Notes under the pieces: model-generated
Told to the model about the DNA's origin: nothing
The model's input: only the letters and a program-made list of their open reading frames with translations
Database searches by the model: none
DNA from: Candidatus Zixiibacteriota bacterium
Lineage (GTDB): Bacteria; RBG-13-66-14; B26-G2; WVWN01
Assembly (NCBI GenBank): GCA_011773985.1
Contig: WVWN01000065.1
Span: forward strand, 1 to 43,676
Direction: 5' to 3'
Length of the DNA: 43,676 bases
Shown: positions 31,691-39,629 of the stretch, one piece after another
Layout of the letters: the number at the start of each line of letters is the position of its first letter
Position numbering within the stretch: the first letter of the stretch is position 1
Translations under genes and position numbers: made by a program

Positions 31691-32668
31691 ATGAAAAGAC
31701 GTGTGGTTTTCATAGTGTTGGCAGCAGCGGCAATTATTGCCGCGGCCTGGGCCTCGCCTCCCCGCTACGAGTACGAGGGCCAGTGGGGCGATATGGGAAC
31801 GGGCGACGGCCAGTTCGACTTCCCCTTCGCCGTAGGCGTCGCAGCTAATGGCAACGTTTACGTCAGCGACTACTACAATAACCGCGTCCAGTACTTCACG
31901 GCTACGGGGACGTACCTCGGCAAGTGGGGTAAGGCCGGCTCGCGGAACGGCGATTTCCGTCGGCCCGCGGGCCTGGAGGTCGCGACCGCCGGCATCGTTT
32001 ACGTGGCCGACCAGCTAAACCATCGCGTCCAATACTTCACGCTGACGGGCGGGTTCCAAGGTAAATGGGGGAGATTCGGGACCGGTGACGGCGAGTTCGA
32101 CGCGCCGCGGGGCGTCGCGGTGGCGGCCAGCGGGAACGTATACGTCGCGGACACGGGCAACCACCGGATTCAGTACTTCACCGCGAGCGGGTCTTTTCTC
32201 GGCAAGTGGGGCGCTAAGGGTTCGCGCAGCGGCGATTTCGACGGCCCGGCTGCCGTTGGCGTTGCCTCGGGCGGCAACGTCTATGTCGCCGACTATTATA
32301 ATCACCGCGTCCAATACTTCACCTCGAGCGGTTCCTACCTGGGCCAATGGGGCTGGTACGGCAGCGGCAACGGCCAGTTCAACGGGCCCGCGGACGTGGC
32401 GCTCGGCCCGCGGGGCGGCGTCTTCGTCGCCGACAGACACAACCATCGCGTCCAGTGCTTCACCTCGAGCGGGTCTTTTCTCGACAAGTGGGGCTTTTTC
32501 GGCCGCGGCAACGGCGAGTTCGACGGGGCTGGCGCCGTGGCCGTCACCGCGAACGGCGGCCGGACGTACGTCGGCGACGTCAACAACTGCCGCGTCCAAT
32601 ACTTCAGCCTTACGAACCCGGCCGTCGCCCCCACCTCGCTGGGCCGCGTGAAGGCGTTATTCTGGTAA
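31691..32668 (+). CDS. Secreted NHL-repeat protein with variant tail
   Basis: 325 residues. Signal peptide MKRRVVFIVLAAAAIIAAAWAS, no lipobox, then PPRYEYEGQWGDMGTGDGQF and six units. Tail APTSLGRVKALFW: the final Arg codon CGG has become TGG, and the stop is TAA instead of TAG. ATG at 31691 is preferred over the frame from 31640 because the signal peptide begins there. Confidence 0.9.
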   Translation: MKRRVVFIVLAAAAIIAAAWASPPRYEYEGQWGDMGTGDGQFDFPFAVGVAANGNVYVSDYYNNRVQYFTATGTYLGKWGKAGSRNGDFRRPAGLEVATAGIVYVADQLNHRVQYFTLTGGFQGKWGRFGTGDGEFDAPRGVAVAASGNVYVADTGNHRIQYFTASGSFLGKWGAKGSRSGDFDGPAAVGVASGGNVYVADYYNHRVQYFTSSGSYLGQWGWYGSGNGQFNGPADVALGPRGGVFVADRHNHRVQCFTSSGSFLDKWGFFGRGNGEFDGAGAVAVTANGGRTYVGDVNNCRVQYFSLTNPAVAPTSLGRVKALFW

Positions 32669-32722
32669 TAGCGGCAGGCAGGTAGGGGCGACGGGCCAGT
32701 CGCCCCTACTGTCATCCGCCGG

Positions 32723-32748
32723 GGCCGACCTTCGGGTCGGCCTTTTTT
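32723..32748 (+). terminator. Intrinsic terminator
   Basis: Perfect 8-bp stem GGCCGACC-TTCG-GGTCGGCC with a UUCG-type loop followed by six T. Confidence 0.92.
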
Positions 32749-32749
32749 G

Positions 32750-32817
32750 TTAGAATTATAAAAATTTTTCTGCTACGGTTAATGTAAAGGGGTAGTAACC
32801 TGAGGAGGTTTAGGTAA
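32750..32817 (+). promoter_or_regulatory. Type-II leader before 32818
   Basis: TTATAAAAATTTTTCTGCTA followed by AAAGGGGTAGTAACCTGAGG and AGG: an AT box, a possible GGG/ACC hairpin and the ribosome site, as before 10640 and 30430. Confidence 0.5.
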
Positions 32818-33789
32818 ATGAGGAAACTCACGATAACGGCGGCCGCGGCACTATACGCGCTGGCGGCGGTGTCCGCTTTCGGCGCTTGGGTCTACGAGGG
32901 CCAATGGGGCTCGGAGGGTTCGGGCGACGGCCAGTTCAACGGGGCCTTTGGTCTAGCCACGGGTCGCGGCGACACCGTCTACGTAGTTGACTACGGTAAC
33001 TTCCGCGTACAGTATTTCACGTCTGCGGGCTCCTTCCTCGGGAAGTGGGGCTCCCCCGGCGAGGGCAACGGCCAGTTCGTCTATCCCGTTGACGCCGCCG
33101 TCGCCCGGGCGGGCACCGTCTACGTCGCCGACACTTGGAACCACCGCGTCCAATATTTCACCGCTACCGGCTCTTATCTCGGCAAGTGGGGTTCGGAGGG
33201 CTCCGGCAACGGCCAATTCGTAGCGCCCGCGGGGATAGCCGTCGCGTCAAACGGCAACGTTTACGTCGCCGACACTTGGAACCACCGCGTCCAATATTTC
33301 ACCGCTACCGGCTCTTATCTCGGCAAGTGGGGCTCGTACGGTTCCGGCAACGGCCAGTTCGACGGACCGTTTAACGTAGCGGTTGCCCCCAACGGCAACA
33401 TCTACGTTACCGATCACGAAAACAACCGCGTCCAATACTTCACCTCGAGCGGCTCTTACCTCGGCAAGTGGGGCTCGAAGGGAACCGGCGACGGCCAATT
33501 CAACCTTCCCTGGGGGGTGGCCTTGGCACCGGACGGGAACGCCTACGTCACCGACGGCTGGAACCACCGTATCCAGTACTTTACGCCGACGGGTTCCTTC
33601 CTCGGCAAATGGGGCTCGTACGGCAAGGGCAACGGCCAATTCTATCTTCCGCGCGGTATAGCCTTTAACGCCGCCGGCGGTCGGGTATACGTATGCGACG
33701 CCGGCAACGCGCGCATCCAGTACTTCCGCCGGTCGGACCCGCGGGTAGAGCCCACCTCGCTGGGCCGCGTGAAGGCGCTGTTCCGGTAG
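32818..33789 (+). CDS. Secreted NHL-repeat protein with tail
   Basis: 323 residues. Signal peptide MRKLTITAAAALYALAAVSAFG; six units; end SDPRVEPTSLGRVKALFR. At 33121-33191 and 33262-33332 the DNA is identical over 71 bases at a spacing of 141 bp, which is exactly one unit. This is direct evidence that propeller units duplicate or convert within the gene. Confidence 0.92.
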   Translation: MRKLTITAAAALYALAAVSAFGAWVYEGQWGSEGSGDGQFNGAFGLATGRGDTVYVVDYGNFRVQYFTSAGSFLGKWGSPGEGNGQFVYPVDAAVARAGTVYVADTWNHRVQYFTATGSYLGKWGSEGSGNGQFVAPAGIAVASNGNVYVADTWNHRVQYFTATGSYLGKWGSYGSGNGQFDGPFNVAVAPNGNIYVTDHENNRVQYFTSSGSYLGKWGSKGTGDGQFNLPWGVALAPDGNAYVTDGWNHRIQYFTPTGSFLGKWGSYGKGNGQFYLPRGIAFNAAGGRVYVCDAGNARIQYFRRSDPRVEPTSLGRVKALFR

Positions 33790-33815
33790 AGGCGCACGGC
33801 TGTGCGCCGGCTGGT

Positions 33816-33833
33816 AAGGGGCTTAAGCCCCTT
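33816..33833 (+). repeat. Perfect 18-bp palindrome AAGGGGCTTAAGCCCCTT
   Basis: The central element of the 3' module, here between two cassettes with no T-tract. The next gene's ribosome site begins six bases later, so it may act in mRNA processing rather than termination. Confidence 0.75.
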
Positions 33834-33854
33834 GTCCTGAGGAGGCAAAGGGAA

Positions 33855-34259
33855 ATGAAGAAATTATTTACGGGTACGGCCGCGGCGCTCGGCGCGTTGG
33901 CGGCGGTATCCGCTTTCGGCGGCTGGGTGTACGAGGGCCAGTGGGGCTCGGAGGGTTCTGGCGACGGCCAGTTTAATCAACCGGAAGGCTTGGGCGTCGC
34001 GCCGAACAGAGACGTTTATATAGCAGACAGCAATAACCACCGTGTCCAGTACTTCTCAGCTTCGGGTTCTTTCCGCGGAAAATGGGGAACGTACGGTACC
34101 CGTAACGGGCAATTCAACGAACCTTCCGGGGTTGGCGTCGCAGACAACGGTACCGTTTACGTGACGGACATGAATAACGACCGCGTCCAGTACTTCCGCT
34201 GGTCCGACCCCCGCGTTGCGCCCACGTCTCTCGGCCGCGTGAAGGCGCTGTTCCGGTAG
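33855..34259 (+). CDS. Short secreted NHL protein (two units) with tail
   Basis: 134 residues. Signal peptide MKKLFTGTAAALGALAAVSAFG, two NHL units, then SDPRVAPTSLGRVKALFR. Two blades cannot close a propeller, so it would have to assemble with other subunits or is a deletion product. The ATG at 33855 follows GAGGAGGCAAAGGGAA. It has no promoter of its own and probably shares a transcript with the previous gene. Confidence 0.88.
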   Translation: MKKLFTGTAAALGALAAVSAFGGWVYEGQWGSEGSGDGQFNQPEGLGVAPNRDVYIADSNNHRVQYFSASGSFRGKWGTYGTRNGQFNEPSGVGVADNGTVYVTDMNNDRVQYFRWSDPRVAPTSLGRVKALFR

Positions 34260-34311
34260 GACCGGCCGGCGAATTGCTTAAAAACGACAAGGGGCTTAAG
34301 TGCCTTGCCCA

Positions 34312-34342
34312 GGCCCGGCCTTCGGGTCGGGCCTTTTTTTTC
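34312..34342 (+). terminator. Intrinsic terminator
   Basis: GGCCCGGCC-TTCG-GGTCGGGCC with one G-U pair, then eight or more T. Confidence 0.9.
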
Positions 34343-34412
34343 GAGATTCGCCCGGGCTAAAAGGCCGGCGGTGTGGGTTTAGGTACTGCTTCGCGCCCCC
34401 GAGCCGTTTTTA

Positions 34413-34658
34413 TTGACAAAGGGAACGATATGGGTTAAAATAAAAATATAAGCTATAACAAACGCGGCGACGGCTCGCCGCTCCTAAGCGCGGAGGGTAA
34501 GGTCGGGCGCTACGTTCTTTCGGGATGGATGCTTCCGGCGGTCGTTAGCGCGGCCGTGGTTCCGCGTTAGTAACTAGAACCGAAGTTGGCTCTGGTCCCG
34601 CGCTTGGGTTTTTTATATTAAATTTAATGCCCTAGGTTTAGGGTGAAAGGAGACCGGA
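34413..34658 (+). promoter_or_regulatory. Type-I leader before 34659
   Basis: TTGACA (34413-34418), 17 bases, TAAAAT (34436-34441). CGGCGACGGCTCGCCG forms a hairpin; GCGGAGGGTAAGGTCGGGCG and TACGTTCTTTCGGG are the shared boxes. A CTTGGG-TTTTTT terminator end follows, then GAAAGGAG and the ATG. Confidence 0.78.
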
Positions 34659-35627
34659 ATGAAGAGGGTGCTAATATTCGCGGCCGCCGCGGCGCTCGTT
34701 GCGGCCGACGGGGCCTTCGGCGCCTGGGTCTACGCGGGTAAGTGGGGCTCGAAGGGTACGGGCAACGGCCAGTTCGCACTTCCTCTCGACGTTGCGATAG
34801 GCCTGGGCGGCACCGTTTACGTCGCCGACATGGAAAATAACCGCATCCAGTACTTCACCTCGAGCGGCTACTTCCTCGGCAAGTGGGGCTCGAAGGGTAC
34901 GGGCAACGGCGAATTCGACGGGCCGGAAGGCGTCGCCGTAGGCGGCGACGGTTACGCGTACGTGGCCGACGCGAAAAACAATCGCATCCAATATTTCACG
35001 CCCGTCGGTTCCTTCCTCGGCAAATGGGGCTCGAAGGGCACGGGCAACGGCCAGTTCATGGGTCCTGTGGACGTTGGGATAAGCTCGTTCGAGATCGTCT
35101 ACGTCGTCGACATAGGCAACTGCCGCATCCAATACTTCGGCGCCGGCGGCTACTTCCTCGGGAAATGGGGCTCGGAGGGTTCCGGCGACGGCCAATTTAA
35201 AACGGCCCGGGGCATCGCGATAGGTCCGGGCGGCAACGTTTACGTAGCCGATACCGGCAATAGCCGCATACAATATTTCACCTCGGGCGGTTCCTTCCTC
35301 GGGAAATGGGGCTCGTACGGTTCCGGCAACGGCCAATTTAAAGCGGCCCGGGGCATCGCGATAGGTTCGGGCGGCAACGTTTACGTAGCCGATACCGCCA
35401 ATCACCGCGTCCAATATTTCACCTCGAGCGGTTCCTTCCTCGGGAAATGGGGCTCGAGGGGCTCCGGCGACGGCCAGTTCCGCGCACATAATGGCGTCGA
35501 CGTTGCGCCGGACGGCAATGTTTACGTAGCCGATACCGGCAATAACCGCATCCAATACTTCAAATGGGTCCCTTACGCGGGCCTCGAGCCGTCGTCGCTG
35601 GGCCGCGTGAAGGCGTTGTTTAAGTAA
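34659..35627 (+). CDS. Secreted NHL-repeat protein with tail
   Basis: 322 residues, related to the genes at 25173 and 26556 (FIGLGG/GGDGYAYVAD units in a different order). Signal peptide MKRVLIFAAAAALVAADGAFG; six units; ends YAGLEPSSLGRVKALFK. Two consecutive units (ARGIAIGPGGNVYVADTGNS and ARGIAIGSGGNVYVADTANH) are nearly identical, again indicating unit duplication. Confidence 0.92.
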   Translation: MKRVLIFAAAAALVAADGAFGAWVYAGKWGSKGTGNGQFALPLDVAIGLGGTVYVADMENNRIQYFTSSGYFLGKWGSKGTGNGEFDGPEGVAVGGDGYAYVADAKNNRIQYFTPVGSFLGKWGSKGTGNGQFMGPVDVGISSFEIVYVVDIGNCRIQYFGAGGYFLGKWGSEGSGDGQFKTARGIAIGPGGNVYVADTGNSRIQYFTSGGSFLGKWGSYGSGNGQFKAARGIAIGSGGNVYVADTANHRVQYFTSSGSFLGKWGSRGSGDGQFRAHNGVDVAPDGNVYVADTGNNRIQYFKWVPYAGLEPSSLGRVKALFK

Positions 35628-35758
35628 CTCCCCGTATGAACAGAAAAAGACCGGGCCGACCTCGGCGTCGGCCCGCGCTTTAATCGATTGCATTTGGCGC
35701 CGTTATAGGCTATAAATAAATGCTAAGGGCGCGACGCCCGCCCCGCGGGAGGTACGTC

Positions 35759-36712
35759 ATGGCCGAAGCGGACGCCGGATACCGGCTCTGCGACGAACTC
35801 TTTCGCCGCTACGAGAAAAACCCCGTATTGACCGCGGCCTTGTGGCCGTACCACGCGCACGCCGTCTTCAACCCGGGCGCGGCCCTCGTCAACGGCGAAA
35901 CGCTTCTGCTGGTGCGCGTGGAGGACCTGCGCGGTTTCTCCCACTTCACCGTCGCCCGCAGCGCCGACGGCACGGGGGAGTGGCGCGTCGACGCCGAGCC
36001 CGCCCTCGTCGCGGACAGGGCCCACGACGAGCAACCCTTCGGCGTCGAAGACCCGCGCGTCGTCTGGCTCGAGCCGCTGGGCGAGTACGCCGTCGCGTAT
36101 ACGTCCTTCATCCGCGACGAGACCGTCGTCTCGCTTGCCACCACGGCCGACTTCAAGACGTTCACCCGCTACGGCCGCCTCCTGCCGCCCGAGGACAAGG
36201 ACGCGTCGCTTTTCCCGCGCAAGATAAGCGGCCGCTTCGCCCTTATCCACCGGCCCATCATCCGTGGCGAGGCCCACATGTGGATATCTTTCTCGCCCGA
36301 CCTCAAGTATTGGGGCGACCATCGCCTGCTATTGACGACGCGCCCGGCCTCCTGGGACGTCCACCGCGTGGGCTTGGGGCCGCCGCCCGTAGAGACACCC
36401 GAGGGTTGGTTCGTCATCTACCACGGCGTGCGGCGCACCGCCTCCGGCAGCCTTTACCGCTGCGGCCTCGCCCTTCTCGACCTCGACGAACCGTGGCGCG
36501 TTATCCGCCGGAGCGAGGACTGGGTCTTCGGCCCGCACGCATATTACGAGATGATCGGCGACGTCCCGGGCGTCGTCTTCCCTTGCGGCCTCGCGCTGGA
36601 CGAGGTGACGCGCGAGCTCCGCGTCTACTACGGCGCCGCGGACACCGTCGTAGCGTTGGCGACCGCCGACTTCGACGAGGTACTGAGTTACCTCTTAACC
36701 TGCAAGATTTAG
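35759..36712 (+). CDS. GH130-family glycoside phosphorylase or hydrolase (beta-mannoside type)
   Basis: 317 residues of a five-bladed propeller enzyme. Signature features of GH130: NPGAALVNGETLLLVRVEDLRG, GVEDPRVV with the EDPR motif, KDASLFPRK, and YHGVRRTASGS. Family members phosphorolyse beta-1,4- or 1,2-mannosides in the cytoplasm, releasing mannose-1-phosphate. No signal peptide, consistent with that. ATG at 35759 follows CGGGAGG. It is 18 bp before a GT4 gene, a recurrent pairing, so the two probably work on one mannan or glycan. Confidence 0.85.
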   Translation: MAEADAGYRLCDELFRRYEKNPVLTAALWPYHAHAVFNPGAALVNGETLLLVRVEDLRGFSHFTVARSADGTGEWRVDAEPALVADRAHDEQPFGVEDPRVVWLEPLGEYAVAYTSFIRDETVVSLATTADFKTFTRYGRLLPPEDKDASLFPRKISGRFALIHRPIIRGEAHMWISFSPDLKYWGDHRLLLTTRPASWDVHRVGLGPPPVETPEGWFVIYHGVRRTASGSLYRCGLALLDLDEPWRVIRRSEDWVFGPHAYYEMIGDVPGVVFPCGLALDEVTRELRVYYGAADTVVALATADFDEVLSYLLTCKI

Positions 36713-36730
36713 GCTTCACTTGGGGGGTTT

Positions 36731-37906
36731 ATGGCTTCTTCGCCGGGTTTATTTATCGTTTCTACGTACCCGCCCCGTCAATGCGGCCTGGCTACTTTCG
36801 CCTACGACCTGGCGTCGGCGTTGGCCGAAGGCCGGGGGGAATTGCTGCGCGAGGGCGGCAGTATATCGCTCGTCGCTATGTGCGAGCGGCAGCGCCGCCG
36901 GCTTTACGGCAACGAGGTCCGGGCCGTCGTGCGCGGGTCTCGGCCCGACGATTACGTCGCCGCCGCCGACCTCATTAACGGCTCGTCCGCGGACGTCGTC
37001 TCGCTTCAGCACGAGTACGGCATCTTCGGCGGCCGGGCGGGGCGGCACGTCGTCCATTTCCTCGAGCGCCTCGCCAAGCCCGTCGTGACGACGCTGCACA
37101 CGGTCCTCGCCGAACCCAAACCCAAGCAACGCGACGTTCTTGTCGAGGTGTGCGCCCACTCGGCCGCGGTCGTGGTCCAGGCGGAAAAGGCGGCCGCGTT
37201 CCTGGCCGATATCTACGGCGTGCGCGACGAGAAGGTCCACGTCATCCACCACGGCACGCCGGACGTCCCGTTCGCCGACGCGGCGCCGTTTAAAAAGGCC
37301 GTCAACGTGGAGGGCCGGAAGGTCGTCCTGACCTTCGGCCTCATCAGCCCCCGTAAGGGCATACAGGTCGCGGTAAGGGCCTTGGCGGACGTCCTCCCGC
37401 AATTCCCGGAGTCGTTGTACGTAATCCTGGGCGCCACCCACCCGACGATAAAAAAGCGCTACGGCGAGGCGTACCGGGCGTCGCTGCAGAAGGCCGTCGA
37501 CCGCCTGGGCATGCACGACCACGTCCGCTTCGTCAACAGCTTCGTCTCGCTGGACGAGCTTTTAACGTACCTTCGCGCGGCGGACGTATACGTCACGCCC
37601 TACCTGAACGAGGACCAGATATCCTCCGGGACGCTGGCCTACGCCGTGGCCTGCGGCAAGGCGATAATCTCCACGCCGTACTGGTACGCGCGCGAGCTTT
37701 TGGGCGCCGACCGCGGCATCTTGGTGCCCTTCCGCGACTGGCGGACGCTGGCCTTTTGGCTCGCCGAGCTCCTGGCGCACGACGGCGCGCGGCGCTACCT
37801 CGGGCGCCGGGCGTACCGCTTCGGCCGGCGGATGACGTGGCCCAGGTCGGCGGCCGCGTACGAAAGGCTTTTCCGCGATGTCGCCCGCGGGGCCTCGGCC
37901 GCGTGA
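36731..37906 (+). CDS. GT4-family glycosyltransferase
   Basis: 391 residues with GT-B folds: N-terminal STYPPRQCGLATFAYDLASA, QHEYGIFGG, then LTFGLISPRKGIQVAVRALA and the donor site PYLNEDQISSGTLAYAVACG. Cytoplasmic transferase for an NDP- or mannosyl sugar, working with GH130. The C-terminal codons GASAA and the stop come from the tail DNA in another frame (GLGRVKVLS), so the natural end has been replaced. Confidence 0.88.
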   Translation: MASSPGLFIVSTYPPRQCGLATFAYDLASALAEGRGELLREGGSISLVAMCERQRRRLYGNEVRAVVRGSRPDDYVAAADLINGSSADVVSLQHEYGIFGGRAGRHVVHFLERLAKPVVTTLHTVLAEPKPKQRDVLVEVCAHSAAVVVQAEKAAAFLADIYGVRDEKVHVIHHGTPDVPFADAAPFKKAVNVEGRKVVLTFGLISPRKGIQVAVRALADVLPQFPESLYVILGATHPTIKKRYGEAYRASLQKAVDRLGMHDHVRFVNSFVSLDELLTYLRAADVYVTPYLNEDQISSGTLAYAVACGKAIISTPYWYARELLGADRGILVPFRDWRTLAFWLAELLAHDGARRYLGRRAYRFGRRMTWPRSAAAYERLFRDVARGASAA

Positions 37907-37970
37907 AGGTGCTGTCTAGTAGGGGCGACTAGCCTTCGCCCAAAGACGGCAAGGGGCTTACGCCCCTTGT
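37894..37970 (+). repeat. 3' module of an NHL cassette joined to the glycosyltransferase gene
   Basis: From CTCGGCCGCGTGAAGGTGCT the sequence is the same as that after the NHL fragment at 43591 up to the window end (about 68 bases), and near-identical to 39252-39320. It ends in the palindrome AAGGGGCTTACGCCCCTT. Confidence 0.88.
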
Positions 37971-38034
37971 CGAGGGGCGGCGTTCGGGCCGTCCCATTTT
38001 ATTAAATACCGGCGCAGGGGGCGACGTTTTTTTG

Positions 38035-38275
38035 TTGACAATGGGGCCAGTACATATTAAGTTGTAATTGGTAGTCGAACAAAAACGGCGGTTCGCTGTT
38101 CTCAATCGCGGAGGGTAAGATCGAGCGTTACGTTCTTTCGGCGTCGTTGTTTTGGGCGGCCGTCAACGCGGCCGCAGTTCCGTAATGTTATAAAACACCC
38201 AAGTCGGGGCTCGTACCCCGCTTGGGTTTTTTATTATTATTTAATGCCCTGAGTTTAGGGCGGAAGGAGAGAGAA
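38035..38275 (+). promoter_or_regulatory. Type-I leader before 38276
   Basis: TTGACA (38035-38040), 17 bases, TAAGTT (38058-38063). Shared boxes: GCGGAGGGTAAGATCGAGCG, TACGTTCTTTCGG, GCGGCCGTCAACGCGGCCGC (self-complementary) and the terminator CCCAAG-TC-GGGG-loop-CCCC-G-CTTGGG plus TTTTTT (38198-38232). GGAAGGAG lies about 30 bases further. Confidence 0.85.
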
Positions 38276-39229
38276 ATGAAAAGGCTAATCGGTATAATGG
38301 CCGCTTTGTGTGGCGTCGTACTACTCGGGGCGTGTGAAGAATCGCCGACGGAACCCCCCAAGCCCGAGCCGGAATGGGTCTACGAGGGTCAGTGGGGCAC
38401 CAAGGGTTTCGGTAACGGGGAATTCATATTCCCCCTAGGCGTCGCCGTCGCCCCGGGCGGAAACGTTTACGTCGTAGACGGACACAATGACCGCGTTCAA
38501 TACTTCACCTCCACCGGCTCGTTCCTGGGCAAGTGGGGGTCAGAGGGGTGGGGCAACGGCCAGTTCGACGAACCGACCGGCGTTGCCGTCGCCGCCAACG
38601 GCAACGTCTACGTCGCCGACTCGGATAACGACCGCGTCCAATACTTCAACGCGGGCGGCTCGTTCCTCGGCAAGTGGGGTTCGTTGGGCTCGGGTGAGGG
38701 CCAGTTCTGGGAACCCTTGGGCATCGCCGTTGCCGCAAACGGTAACGTGTACGTCAGCGACTGGGGAAACGAACGCGTCCAGTACTTCACCGCGTCCGGC
38801 TCGTTCCTAGGCAAGTGGGGGTCGGAGGGGTCGGGCAACGGCCAATTCTACGGCCCCTACGGCTTAGACGTAGCCCCAAACGGCAACGTCTACGTCGTCG
38901 ATACTTGGAACGACCGCGTGCAATATTTCACGCCCGCCGGCAGCTACCTGGGTAAATGGGGCTCGTACGGGTACGACAACGGCCAATTCAACTTCCCTTC
39001 GGACGTCGCCGTCGCGCCGGACGGTACCGTATACGTAACCGGAGGCGGCGACTACCGCGTCCAGTATTTCACGCCCAGCGGTTCGTTCCTCGGCAAGTGG
39101 GGCTCGCGGGGTTCCGGCAAGGGCGATTTGGGTAGCCCTTATTACTTAGATATATACCCCGACGGTAAGCGCGTCTACGTAACCGAAGCAGACAACTATC
39201 GCGTCCAGTATTTCAAAAAGAGGGACTAG
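38276..39229 (+). CDS. NHL-repeat surface lipoprotein
   Basis: 317 residues. Signal peptide MKRLIGIMAALCGVVLLGAC with lipobox Cys20, linker EESPTEPPKPEPEW, six NHL units and the end YFKKRD. ATG at 38276 follows GGAAGGAGAG; the frame from 38222 reads through the leader. After the TAG, tail DNA is present but two bases out of frame. Confidence 0.92.
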   Translation: MKRLIGIMAALCGVVLLGACEESPTEPPKPEPEWVYEGQWGTKGFGNGEFIFPLGVAVAPGGNVYVVDGHNDRVQYFTSTGSFLGKWGSEGWGNGQFDEPTGVAVAANGNVYVADSDNDRVQYFNAGGSFLGKWGSLGSGEGQFWEPLGIAVAANGNVYVSDWGNERVQYFTASGSFLGKWGSEGSGNGQFYGPYGLDVAPNGNVYVVDTWNDRVQYFTPAGSYLGKWGSYGYDNGQFNFPSDVAVAPDGTVYVTGGGDYRVQYFTPSGSFLGKWGSRGSGKGDLGSPYYLDIYPDGKRVYVTEADNYRVQYFKKRD

Positions 39230-39388
39230 GCGGTCGCGCCCCCGCCTCGCTCGGCCGCGTGAAGGCGTTGTTTAGTAGGGGCGACTAGCTTTCGCCCAAA
39301 GACGGCAAGGGGCTTAAGCCCCTTGTCTAGGGGCGGCGTTCGGGCCGTCCCATTTTATTAAATACCGGCGCAGGGGGCGACGTTTTTA
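39230..39388 (+). repeat. 3' module: tail (out of frame), palindromes, terminator
   Basis: GCCTCGCTCGGCCGCGTGAA gives SLGRVKALFS in a shifted frame. Then AAGGGGCTTAAGCCCCTT at about 39307 and GGGGCGGCGTTCGGGCCGTC with TTTTATT. Confidence 0.75.
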
Positions 39389-39629
39389 TTGACAATGGGG
39401 CCAGTACATATTAAGTTGTAATTGGTAGTCGAACAAAAACGGCGGTTCGCTGTTCTCAACCGCGGAGGGTAAGATCGAGCGTTACGTTCTTTCGGCGTCG
39501 TTGCTTTGGGCGGACGTCGACCCGGCCGCAGTTCCGGGTTAGTAACCAACACCCGAGTCGGGCCTCGTACCCCGCTTGGGTTTTTTATTATTATTTAATG
39601 CCCTAAGTTTAGGGCGGAAGGAGAGAGAA
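39389..39629 (+). promoter_or_regulatory. Type-I leader before 39630
   Basis: TTGACA (39389-39394), -10 at 39412-39417. Almost the same as the leader 1354 bp upstream. The terminator stem is CCCGAG (39552-39557) with CTTGGG (39575-39580), a G-U pair in place of A-U, plus TTTTTT. Confidence 0.85.
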
